This document shows positions 52,027 to 59,773 of a stretch of DNA of 64,000 nucleotides, piece by piece. The notes beneath the pieces were generated by a model. It was not told the origin of the DNA, searched no databases, and saw nothing but the letters and a program-made list of their open reading frames with translations. Both the position numbers and the translations under genes were made by a program. Each line of letters opens with the position of its first letter. Positions within the stretch are counted from its first letter, which is position 1. Origin of the DNA: Streptomyces sp. NBC_00094 (GTDB lineage Bacteria > Actinomycetota > Actinomycetes > Streptomycetales > Streptomycetaceae); NCBI RefSeq assembly GCF_026343125.1, contig NZ_JAPEMB010000001.1, positions 7,383,501 to 7,447,500 of the forward strand. The letters run 5' to 3'.

Positions 52027-53538
52027 GTGAGCGACGAAGGTGTGGACGCCGAGGCCGTCCGGGCCTGGGTGGCCTTTCACCCGCCGGCCGACGGGTGGCC
52101 GGACGACGACCGAGGGCCGGACGATGTGCGGGGGCCCGACGGCGTACGCGGGCCGGAGCGGACCCTCGAACTGCTGCGACGGGCAGGGCTCGACGCCCGC
52201 CCGCCCCGCCGCGAGCCCGCCGAAGGGCCCGGAGTGCTCTTCTTCGCGGCCGTCGACGACACCCTCGCGGCCCGCCTCGCGCGGCTCGGCGCCGAAGGCC
52301 GGAACCGGGTCCTCGCCGTCGCCCTCACCCGCTCGGCCCTCGACCGGGCCGGCCCCTGGCCCCTGCTGCGCGCCGGAGCCTCGGACGTCCTCGCCTGGGA
52401 CGCCTCCGCGACCCCCGCCGACGACGTCGTACGGCGGCTGCGCCGCTGGGCGGCCGTCGACCGGGTCGTGGCCTCGCCGCTGGTCGCCGACAACCTCGTC
52501 GGCGCCGGTGCGGCCTGGCAGCTGCTGCTCCGGGAGATCATCGAGATGGCCGTGTTCAGCGACGCCTCCGTGCTGGTCACGGGGGAGAGCGGCACCGGAA
52601 AGGAGCTCGTCGCCCGGCTCGTGCACGCCCTCGACCCCCGGCGCGGCGGCGAACAGCTGGTCCTCCTCGACTGCACCACCATCGTGCCCTCGCTCGCGGG
52701 CAGCGAGTTCTTCGGGCACGAGAAGGGGGCGTTCACCGGCGCCCTCGCGTCCCGGGACGGCGCCTTCGCCCTCGCCGACCGGGGCACCCTCTTCCTCGAC
52801 GAGGTCGGCGAACTCCCCCCGGACCTCCAGGCCGAGCTGCTCCGGGTCGTGCAGGAGGGCACGTACAAGAGGGTCGGCGGCAACACCTGGCGCGCCACAG
52901 GCTTCCGGCTGGTCTGCGCGACCAACCGCGACCTGCTCACCGAGGAGGGCGCCCGCCGGTTCCGGCCCGACCTCTACCACCGCATCGCCGCCTGGACCTG
53001 CCGGCTGCCGAGCCTGCGAGAGCGCCCCGAGGACGTCCTGCCCCTCGCCCGCCACTTCCTGCGCGAGACGCGGCAGGACGACGGGTCGGCCACGGCCGAG
53101 GACTTCGACCCCGCCGTGGAGCAGCTGCTGATCTCACGTCACTATCCAGGCAACGTACGGGAGTTGCGTCAGCTCGTCGGGCGGATGGCGCGCCGGCACG
53201 TCGGCTCGGGGCCGATCAGTGCCGGAGACGTACCACCGGAGGAACGCCCCGTCGAGGACGCCCTGAGCACGGACGCGCCGGCGGACGGTGCGGCGCCGGC
53301 CGATGGCTGGCCCGACGCCGGGTTCGAGCGGTCGATCCGCCGGGCCCTCGCCTCGGGGGTCTGCCTCAAGGAGATCGGCGTACGCGCCCGCGAGACCGCC
53401 GTCGACCTCGCCGTACAGGAGGCGGACGGCAACCTCCAGGACGCCGCCCGCGCCCTCGGCGTCACGGACCGGGCGCTGCAACTCCGCCGCCGCGCCTCCG
53501 GGACGGGGCCGGTGAACGGCGTCGTACGGGACGACTAG
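52027..53538 (+). CDS. Sigma54-activator-type AAA+ regulator with Fis-type HTH
   Basis: A 503-residue protein. Residues 1-150 are an N-terminal sensory region with a degenerate receiver-like end (GASDVLAWDASATPADDVVRRL). The AAA+ domain (about 155-375) has Walker A GESGTGKE (186-193), the sigma54-contacting loop GAFTGA (234-239, intact), Walker B LFLDEVGE (255-262) and an arginine-finger region RRFRPDLYHRI. The C-terminus has a Fis-like helix-turn-helix (GNLQDAARALGVTDRALQLRRR). This is NtrC-family architecture, yet streptomycetes lack sigma54. Its partner sigma factor or alternative mechanism is unknown. GTG 52027; divergent from the protease gene. Confidence 0.9.
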   Translation: MSDEGVDAEAVRAWVAFHPPADGWPDDDRGPDDVRGPDGVRGPERTLELLRRAGLDARPPRREPAEGPGVLFFAAVDDTLAARLARLGAEGRNRVLAVALTRSALDRAGPWPLLRAGASDVLAWDASATPADDVVRRLRRWAAVDRVVASPLVADNLVGAGAAWQLLLREIIEMAVFSDASVLVTGESGTGKELVARLVHALDPRRGGEQLVLLDCTTIVPSLAGSEFFGHEKGAFTGALASRDGAFALADRGTLFLDEVGELPPDLQAELLRVVQEGTYKRVGGNTWRATGFRLVCATNRDLLTEEGARRFRPDLYHRIAAWTCRLPSLRERPEDVLPLARHFLRETRQDDGSATAEDFDPAVEQLLISRHYPGNVRELRQLVGRMARRHVGSGPISAGDVPPEERPVEDALSTDAPADGAAPADGWPDAGFERSIRRALASGVCLKEIGVRARETAVDLAVQEADGNLQDAARALGVTDRALQLRRRASGTGPVNGVVRDD

Positions 53539-53593
53539 AGCCTGTCGGCGCGCCTGTGGCACGGCTCCGTAGCCCCTTCGCCCGGGGAGCCCC

Positions 53594-55045
53594 TCAGCGG
53601 ACGCCCTCCCAGAGGAGCCGTTCCCGTGCGCGCGGGTCGGGGACGGCGGTGGGGGTGGTGGTGAAGGTCATCGTCGTGCGGGTCGTCTTGTCGTACGCCT
53701 CCCAGCCGGGGTCGCCCGTCGTGGCGAAGGAGATCCAGGCGCCGTGCATGGCGTCCGCGAGGGCCTGGGGTGGGCGGTCGCCGAGCAGGGGCGCGTACGA
53801 CGGGTCGTGGAGGCGGTCGAAGACGAAGGGCAGTTCGAGGGCGTGGCAGGCGCCGAGGGTGCCGTCGAACAAGGGGGAGCGCCAGGCGAATTCGTAGAGG
53901 TGGGAGCCGGGTACGGCCTCGGCCAGGCGGATGGCGGGGATCCGGTAGAACCAGTCGGTCGCGACCGCGTCGAGGAGTTCGCCCGGGGTGGCATCGGGGC
54001 GTGCGTCCCGGTAGACGGGGAGGGCCTCGCCGGGGTCGAGGCCGTAGGCCGCGGTCATGGCGCGGAGCGAGGATTCCGGGAAGGCCTGGAGGCGCCGCGT
54101 CGGGACGAGGAAGAGGCGGTACTCCTCGCGGTTGCTGCCGATGAGGAGGTCGACGTCGCCATCCGGGCCGGGGAGGGTGAGGCCCGGCCGGACAGGCTCG
54201 AAGGGCATCATGTTGAGCACCGCTTCGCCCCACCGCGCCGGGTCGGGGTCGGCACTCACTTCGGTCCGCAACTCTGCCTGGACGTAGAGGAGTTCCGGCA
54301 GCGGAACGGCCTCGAATGCCGCCGGGGTCGGCTCGATCCCCAGTCTCTCCGCCAGGCGGGCCGCGATCAGCCGGGCCGATGCCGGACGCAGGTAGTGGTG
54401 GCAGGCTCCGCTCTGCAGGACGGCCCGCCGGAACAGGCCGCGGGCCGCTTCCGTGGTCAGCAGCGTGCCGATGCTCATCGCGCCCGCCGACTCGCCGAAG
54501 ACGGTCACGCGGTCCGGGTCGCCGCCGAAGGAGGCGATGTTCTCGCGGATCCACCGGAGTGCGGCGATCTGGTCGAGCAGGCCCCGGTTGTCGGGGCGGC
54601 CGGGCAGGTGCAGGAAACCGTCGGAGCCCAGGCGGTAGTTGAGGTTGACGCAGACGACGCCGTCGCGTGCGAAGGCGCTCCCGTCGTACCCGGACGCCGA
54701 GCCGGAACCGTTGGTGAACGCGCCTCCGTGCATCCAGACCATCACGGGGAGGGCGGCGCCCGGCCCCGGGGCCGGGGTCCGGATGTCGAGGTTCAGGCAG
54801 TCCTCGCCCGGGATGTGGTTCTCCGGGATGAGGGCGTCGAAGGGCGGGGCGTAGGGGGCGTGCGGCGCCGTCGGCCCGTGGGCCGTGGCGTCGCGTACGC
54901 CGGTCCAGGGCTCGGGCGGGGCGGGCGCCCGGAACCGCAGGGCGCCGAAGGGCGGAGCGGCGTACGGGATGCCGAGGAAGGAGGTCACCCCGTAGGGGGA
55001 GGTCCGGCCGCGGACCTCCCCCTGCCGCGTACGGCAGACCGTCAT
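53594..55045 (-). CDS. Type B carboxylesterase
   Basis: A 483-residue cytoplasmic esterase: FLGIPYAAPPFGALRFRAP, EDCLNLDIRTP, VMVWMHGGAFTNGSG (oxyanion hole), nucleophile GESAGAMS, Glu in GSNREEYRLF and His in GACHALELPFVF. It matches carboxylesterase/para-nitrobenzyl esterase. Its ATG overlaps the stop of the upstream alpha/beta hydrolase gene (ATGA), so the two are co-translated. Confidence 0.92.
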   Translation of the reverse strand: MTVCRTRQGEVRGRTSPYGVTSFLGIPYAAPPFGALRFRAPAPPEPWTGVRDATAHGPTAPHAPYAPPFDALIPENHIPGEDCLNLDIRTPAPGPGAALPVMVWMHGGAFTNGSGSASGYDGSAFARDGVVCVNLNYRLGSDGFLHLPGRPDNRGLLDQIAALRWIRENIASFGGDPDRVTVFGESAGAMSIGTLLTTEAARGLFRRAVLQSGACHHYLRPASARLIAARLAERLGIEPTPAAFEAVPLPELLYVQAELRTEVSADPDPARWGEAVLNMMPFEPVRPGLTLPGPDGDVDLLIGSNREEYRLFLVPTRRLQAFPESSLRAMTAAYGLDPGEALPVYRDARPDATPGELLDAVATDWFYRIPAIRLAEAVPGSHLYEFAWRSPLFDGTLGACHALELPFVFDRLHDPSYAPLLGDRPPQALADAMHGAWISFATTGDPGWEAYDKTTRTTMTFTTTPTAVPDPRARERLLWEGVR

Positions 55046-56067
55046 GCCGACAGGACCTCCAGGAGTGCCGTGCCGAACTCCTCGGGACGTTCGAGGTGGA
55101 CCGTGTGTCCGGCGTCGGCCACGGCGACCTCCCGCACCGCGCCGCCCGCCGCCGCGTAGCGGTCGAGGGCGTGACGCGTCTGCGCCACCATCGGCTGGGC
55201 CGGGGTGCCGTCCCAGCCGGGCACGGCGCCGACCGCGCCCAGGTGCGCCAGGTCGAACATCGAGGTGTCCGAGACGATGACGTCGTCCTCGCCCCGGATC
55301 CAGAGGACCGGCGGCTTCGGGTCGATCAGGTGCAGGTCGTCGACGCGGAAGTGGGTCGGGGCGAGGCAGTTGAGCACGCCTCGGGTGCCGGGCGCGATCC
55401 CGGGCCAGGCCGCGGACGTCGTGCTGTCACCCGGGTAGTGGTCGTCGCCGAGGCGGGTGGTGAGCATGGACTCGACGTACGCGTCCTCGTGCGCGAAGCG
55501 GAGCGGCGGCTTGACGTAGCAGGCCGCCAGGACGGAGCGCGGCGAGAGCGGCGAGTCCTCGCCGCGGTCTCCCTCGGCGAGCAGCCGGACGAAGTCCGGG
55601 TTGGCCGTGCCGCCGCCCGATCCCGCCCCGTCCTCGGAGTTGAGGGCGCCGTCCACTCCGTGCGTGCCGCCGAAGCCGTACGGGGAGACCGGGTTGACCA
55701 GGGTCAGGGAGCGCACCGCGGCCGGGTGGTCGCGCAGGAACTGCGTGACCACCCCGCCGCCCATGGACCAGCCGACCAGGTGGGCGCGGTCGATGCCGAG
55801 GGCGGTGAGCAGCTCGGCCAGGTCGTCGGCGTAGTCCCGCAGGCCGCGCGTGGCGTCGACGGGGAGCGGGTCGGTGCCGCCGAAGCCGCGCAGGTCGACG
55901 GCGATGGCGCGGTAGGAGTCCGGTAGCGCGGCCAGGGTGGGGTGCCAGAACGGGGAGGACGAGACGTTGCCGTGGACGAAGGCGACCGGCTCGCCCTCGG
56001 CCCGGGTCTCGGTGATCTGCTGGGTCAGTCTGCCGGTGGAGACACGGCGGGTGTGGAGCGTGGTCAT
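55042..56067 (-). CDS. Alpha/beta hydrolase
   Basis: A 341-residue hydrolase: VAFVHGNVSSSPFWHPTLAAL (HGN), VDLRGFGGTDPLP, nucleophile GWSMGGGVVTQFL, acid in WIRGEDDVIVSD and His in ADAGHTVHLERPEEF. The layout is that of epoxide-hydrolase/haloperoxidase-like enzymes; the substrate is unknown. It is coupled to the carboxylesterase by ATGA and lies 37 bp downstream of the secreted lipase-like gene, so three serine hydrolases may form one transcript. Confidence 0.9.
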   Translation of the reverse strand: MTTLHTRRVSTGRLTQQITETRAEGEPVAFVHGNVSSSPFWHPTLAALPDSYRAIAVDLRGFGGTDPLPVDATRGLRDYADDLAELLTALGIDRAHLVGWSMGGGVVTQFLRDHPAAVRSLTLVNPVSPYGFGGTHGVDGALNSEDGAGSGGGTANPDFVRLLAEGDRGEDSPLSPRSVLAACYVKPPLRFAHEDAYVESMLTTRLGDDHYPGDSTTSAAWPGIAPGTRGVLNCLAPTHFRVDDLHLIDPKPPVLWIRGEDDVIVSDTSMFDLAHLGAVGAVPGWDGTPAQPMVAQTRHALDRYAAAGGAVREVAVADAGHTVHLERPEEFGTALLEVLSA

Positions 56068-56104
56068 GTGCGGGTCCTTCTCGCGGGTTCCGGTCGCCGG
56101 TCGT

Positions 56105-57412
56105 TCAGGAGAGCCAGGTGGCGACCTGGGCGGCGGCCGAGCTGTGCCAGCCGAGTTCGAGGTGGTTGGCGGTGGCGACGGTGGCCTTGCCGCCGACGGT
56201 GGGGATGCCCGTGGTGTCGAGCGCGCTGGAGATGAAGACGACGCCGTCGCTGGGTCCGCGGTTCTCGTTGAAGATGCCGACGATGTCGGCGGATCCGCCG
56301 GCCAGCAGGTAGGTGGTGACGGAGGCGGGCACCCCGGCGGCGTGCAGCGGGGCGATCAGGGATCCGGCGTCGATGGCGGCCTGGATGCCGCTGCCCGCGG
56401 TGGAGAAGCCCTGGCCGCCGTAGTAGGTCGTGTACCAGTCCTGGGCGGCGCCGTCGACTCCGTACGTCCCGTCCCAGCGGGCCAGCATCTGGCGCTGGCC
56501 GGGGTAGTTGTCCTGTCCGCCGGAGGGGGTCATCGAGAACTCGGGGTGTGCGGTGTACAGGCCGTAGCAGGTCATGTGGGAGTGCGGCGAGGGCGCGTTG
56601 ACCTTGCCTCCGCATTCGGGCCAGATGGAGAAGTCGTGGGCCCAGCCGTGGGCGTACGGGTAGTCGTAGCCGCCGTTCGGGCCGCCGATGGTGACGAGCC
56701 GGCGCACGTCACCGGCGTACGCCCGTCCCCAGCTCGGCTTCAGCGACGACACGTACGCGCGGGTCGACATCTCGCCCTTGCTCCAGCCGACGAGGTCCAC
56801 CTTGGCGACGCCCAGCTTCGCCTTGATGGCGGCGATCGCGTCGCCGACGATCTGCGCCTGCATCAGGTTGTCGCCCTGCTTGTGCGCGAAGCCGACGGCG
56901 AACACGCGGTGGCCGCGCTGGGAGAGGTACTGCATGAGTCCGGTGGACGGGCAGGAGGCAGCGCCGCAGCCGTACCCGCCCGATTCCCCGGGGTTGGCCC
57001 AGGCGCGGTCCGCGGTGTCGTTGGCGCCGTGCACGAGGAGCACGGGTGTGGTGACACTTCCGGTGTTCCAGCCGGGGGCCGAGTAGAGCAGGAACCGTCC
57101 CGAGGACGGCCGGGAGACTCCGCCGAAGTACGTGACGCGCTTGCCGTCCTGGTCGCCGCGGCCGTCCGCCGGGAAGCCCTCGGTGCGGAATCCGGTGGTC
57201 GTGTCGAGGTAGCGCTCGACGCGTTCCCAGCCGTTGGTGACGGTCCCTGTCCCGTAGCTCGCCTCGAGCGTGAGGTACGGGGGCGGAGTGGCGGCCGTCG
57301 CGCCGCTCGCGGCGGGTGGCGCCACCACGGCCGCCGCGACGACTCCCACCACAGTGATCACGCGGGCGGCGCGCAGCCGCCACCGGCTCCCAGTACTCCG
57401 TCTGTCGGCCAT
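56105..57412 (-). CDS. Secreted lipase-like alpha/beta hydrolase
   Basis: A 435-residue exported protein. ATG 57412 follows GGAAAGG and opens a signal peptide (RLRAARVITVVGVVAAAVVAPPAASG). HGAND at 128-132 follows LLV, and the nucleophile is S211 in VDLVGWSKGEMSTRAY, a GxSxG variant seen in class 2 (EstA-type) lipases. Later segments are TIGGPNGGYDYPYAHGW and TANHLELGWHSSAA, which supplies the His. Several Cys (CGAASC, PECGG, MTCYG) suggest disulfides. Probably an extracellular lipase or esterase. Confidence 0.85.
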   Translation of the reverse strand: MADRRSTGSRWRLRAARVITVVGVVAAAVVAPPAASGATAATPPPYLTLEASYGTGTVTNGWERVERYLDTTTGFRTEGFPADGRGDQDGKRVTYFGGVSRPSSGRFLLYSAPGWNTGSVTTPVLLVHGANDTADRAWANPGESGGYGCGAASCPSTGLMQYLSQRGHRVFAVGFAHKQGDNLMQAQIVGDAIAAIKAKLGVAKVDLVGWSKGEMSTRAYVSSLKPSWGRAYAGDVRRLVTIGGPNGGYDYPYAHGWAHDFSIWPECGGKVNAPSPHSHMTCYGLYTAHPEFSMTPSGGQDNYPGQRQMLARWDGTYGVDGAAQDWYTTYYGGQGFSTAGSGIQAAIDAGSLIAPLHAAGVPASVTTYLLAGGSADIVGIFNENRGPSDGVVFISSALDTTGIPTVGGKATVATANHLELGWHSSAAAQVATWLS

Positions 57413-57558
57413 GTTCCGGCCTTTCCCGCTCGTGCGCTCATGGCGCGTCCACCTGATGGCCGTCCCGGCATCGGGTCCGCACACGGTAGGTGGACCCGCA
57501 CCCACGAGAGCATGTGGTCGAGCCACACAAAGGGAACCGTCCAGGTGGTGCCAGGGAC

Positions 57559-57762
57559 TCAGCAGTCGGGGATCGCGTTGCCGACGGCCGCGACCGCCTG
57601 GGACGCGGCGCCGCCGGAGAGCACCCAGCAGGAGGGTGCGGCCTGGGCCGGCGCGGCGGCCCCCGGAGCGAACAGGACGAGCGAGGCCGCCGCGCCCATC
57701 AGTGCGGCCACCCGCAGGATCGCGTGGGCCCCTCTCGGGAGCTGGCTTACGCGCGCGGGCAC
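57559..57762 (-). CDS. Small secreted Cys-containing peptide
   Basis: A 67-residue frame starting GTG 57762: basic N-terminus, one hydrophobic signal segment (ILRVAALMGAAASLVLFAPGAAAPAQA) and a mature part of about 26 residues (APSCWVLSGGAASQAVAAVGNAIPDC) with Cys near both ends that could form one disulfide loop. The signal peptide supports reality, but the ribosome site is weak and no homologue is recalled. It lies between the lipase-like and amidohydrolase genes. Confidence 0.5.
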   Translation of the reverse strand: MPARVSQLPRGAHAILRVAALMGAAASLVLFAPGAAAPAQAAPSCWVLSGGAASQAVAAVGNAIPDC

Positions 57763-57815
57763 AAGACCCCGGAGCGGATCCTTTCCTTGCCGGATCCGCG
57801 GACGGGCGACGACGC

Positions 57816-58571
57816 CTATCGGCCGGCGCCGACAGGGCGCCTCCGCCGCTCGCCCCGTACCAGCGCGAGCAGGTTGCCCGAGAGCACCAACTCCTCCTCC
57901 GCCGCGCGGAGACCGAGGGCCCTGACCTTGGCCAGCTCAAGGCCCGGGTGCAGCCAGGGGCCGTCCGAGCCGAACAGGACCTTCTCCGCGCCCGCCCGCC
58001 GCACCGCCTCGGCCAGCAGGTCGAAACGGCGCACCCCCGAGGTGTCCGTGTGGATGTTGGGGTGCCGCGCGAGATGGTCGACGAGGGCGAGCTGCGCGTG
58101 CCAGTCGTCGGCGAAGCTCCCCAGATGCGGAAGGACGAACGACACGTCCGGGTAGTGCTCCGCGAGCAGCTCCGCCACCGCCACGTCGCCCATCGGGTCG
58201 TACACCACCGGCAGGCCGAAATGCCGAGCCACATCGCAGACTTCACGGGTGATCGGGGCATCGTGCCGATGCACCTTGATTCCGGTGAAGCCGTACTCCC
58301 GCACCGCCGTCCCGACGAGCCCGGCGATCCGCCCGGCGTCACGGTCGGCGTGCACGAACGCGAAGCCGAGGAAGCGGTCGGGGCGTGCCGCCACGATCCG
58401 TGCCACGGCCCGGTTGGCGGTGGCGTAGTCGCGGTGGAACGCCGGGAAGAGCACGGTCCGGTCGATGCCCGCGCGCTCCGCCCTCGCCAGGTAGCGCCCG
58501 AGTCCCGCGTCGTCCCACGGACCGGTCAGCCGGTCCCCGCGACCCGCGTGGCAGTGACAGTCGACGATCAT
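57816..58571 (-). CDS. TIM-barrel amidohydrolase (metal-dependent hydrolase)
   Basis: A 251-residue amidohydrolase-2-type protein: metal motif MIVDCHCHAGRGDRL (HxH), TVLFPAFHRDYATANR, GFTGIKVHRHDAPI, VVYDPMGDVAVAELL, FVLPHLGSF (His) and FGSDGPWLHPGLEL (terminal Asp ligand). Similar enzymes hydrolyse lactones or decarboxylate aromatic acids; the reaction here is not determinable. ATG 58571, single gene. Confidence 0.88.
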   Translation of the reverse strand: MIVDCHCHAGRGDRLTGPWDDAGLGRYLARAERAGIDRTVLFPAFHRDYATANRAVARIVAARPDRFLGFAFVHADRDAGRIAGLVGTAVREYGFTGIKVHRHDAPITREVCDVARHFGLPVVYDPMGDVAVAELLAEHYPDVSFVLPHLGSFADDWHAQLALVDHLARHPNIHTDTSGVRRFDLLAEAVRRAGAEKVLFGSDGPWLHPGLELAKVRALGLRAAEEELVLSGNLLALVRGERRRRPVGAGR

Positions 58572-58608
58572 CCGCCCTCCGCCTCCCGGTACCTCCGCAC
58601 CGAGCTTC

Positions 58609-59757
58609 CTAGCGTCCCGCCGCCACCCGCGTGAACAGCGCCCGCAGCACCCGCTGGAGCTCGGCGCCCTTCAGCGAGGCCACCGGGACCCCGGAGAACG
58701 CGGCGAGTGCCCGGAGCGCGTCGGCGTCCGGATGCCCCGTGGGGGTGACCGGATGGCCGACGGCCCGCAACGCCTCCCGGGTGAAGCCGAGCCGCACCGT
58801 CGTCAGCGGGTTGCTGGCCTGACCTCGGTTGGTGTCGCAATGGAAGTGGTCGCGGTGGTCGTCGCGGTAGTAGTCGATCACCGTCGCGAAGGAGAGCCGC
58901 AGACAGGCGTCGATCCGGCGCAGCAGCACCCGCTGCCCCGGGTCGGTCCAGTTGTCCACGATGGTGTCGCGCACCGCGCTCGGCGGCCCGCCGACCTCCG
59001 GCCACCGCACCCCGGCGATGTCCAGCGCGTCCCCGTAGGAGTGGTTGCTCAGGATGTCCGGCTTCGCGGGATCGTCGCGCTCCACGCAGCGGCAGTAGTG
59101 CGAGCCCACCGTGAGGATGGCCTCGACGGGCATACCGAAGCCCCGCATGTTCCGCAGGAACGTGCTCAGCGTGTCCTGGAAGGGACCCGTGAAGCGCTGC
59201 TCGCGCCGCCACTGACGACGGGCGACGACGAGGAGCGGCCCGCTGCCGGGGACGGTCCGGACACACTCGGGGTAGTGGAACGGGACCCCGTCCACGGCCT
59301 CCGCGCACAGCAGCCCGGTGACGGCCGGGCACGCCATCGTCCCGGGCCGCTTGCAGTTCACCCGTGCCACCCCGCCCGGCGCCGCGCACGACCTCGTGGG
59401 GCGCGGGGTGAGGGGGGTGGCGGGCGGTGCGCCGGGAGCGCAGGGCTTGCGGCGGGACGGGCGGCCGGCGGGCGCCGGAGCCCGCCCGCCCCCGAGCAGG
59501 GGCCGCACCACCGTGTCCCGGATCGCCAGCCACTCCGCCGCGGCCCCGCGTTCGTCCCGCCGGATCACCGCCCCGGCGCGCTCCGGATGCCGCTGGTGGA
59601 AGAGGAGGCTCGTGAGCGCGTTCTCGTCCCGCGTGCCCTGGGCGACCGCGCTCACCACCCGGACCAGCTCCCAGGGGCTGAACCCGGTGCCGCGCTCGAA
59701 CTCCCCGACGAGAGGACCGGCGGAGGAGCCGGCGGAGGAGAGCGTCTCGTACGACAT
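58609..59757 (-). CDS. Extensin-like/M15-type zinc peptidase-like protein, no signal peptide
   Basis: A 382-residue protein. Residues 1-90 are an unfamiliar helical domain (GEFERGTGFSPWELVRVVSAVAQGT); 90-130 is a Pro/Arg/Ala linker. The C-terminal domain carries S237-N-H239-S-Y-G-D-A-L-D246, the SxHxxGxAxD zinc motif of M15/VanY and extensin-like C proteins, and H304-F-H306 as the remaining ligand site. Many Cys (NCKRPGTMACP, CRCVERDD) suggest disulfides. Such domains act on peptidoglycan or are its relatives, yet no export signal is visible. Start 59757 is 16 bp after the preceding stop. Confidence 0.75.
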   Translation of the reverse strand: MSYETLSSAGSSAGPLVGEFERGTGFSPWELVRVVSAVAQGTRDENALTSLLFHQRHPERAGAVIRRDERGAAAEWLAIRDTVVRPLLGGGRAPAPAGRPSRRKPCAPGAPPATPLTPRPTRSCAAPGGVARVNCKRPGTMACPAVTGLLCAEAVDGVPFHYPECVRTVPGSGPLLVVARRQWRREQRFTGPFQDTLSTFLRNMRGFGMPVEAILTVGSHYCRCVERDDPAKPDILSNHSYGDALDIAGVRWPEVGGPPSAVRDTIVDNWTDPGQRVLLRRIDACLRLSFATVIDYYRDDHRDHFHCDTNRGQASNPLTTVRLGFTREALRAVGHPVTPTGHPDADALRALAAFSGVPVASLKGAELQRVLRALFTRVAAGR

Positions 59758-59773
59758 GACGCACCCCGGCCGT

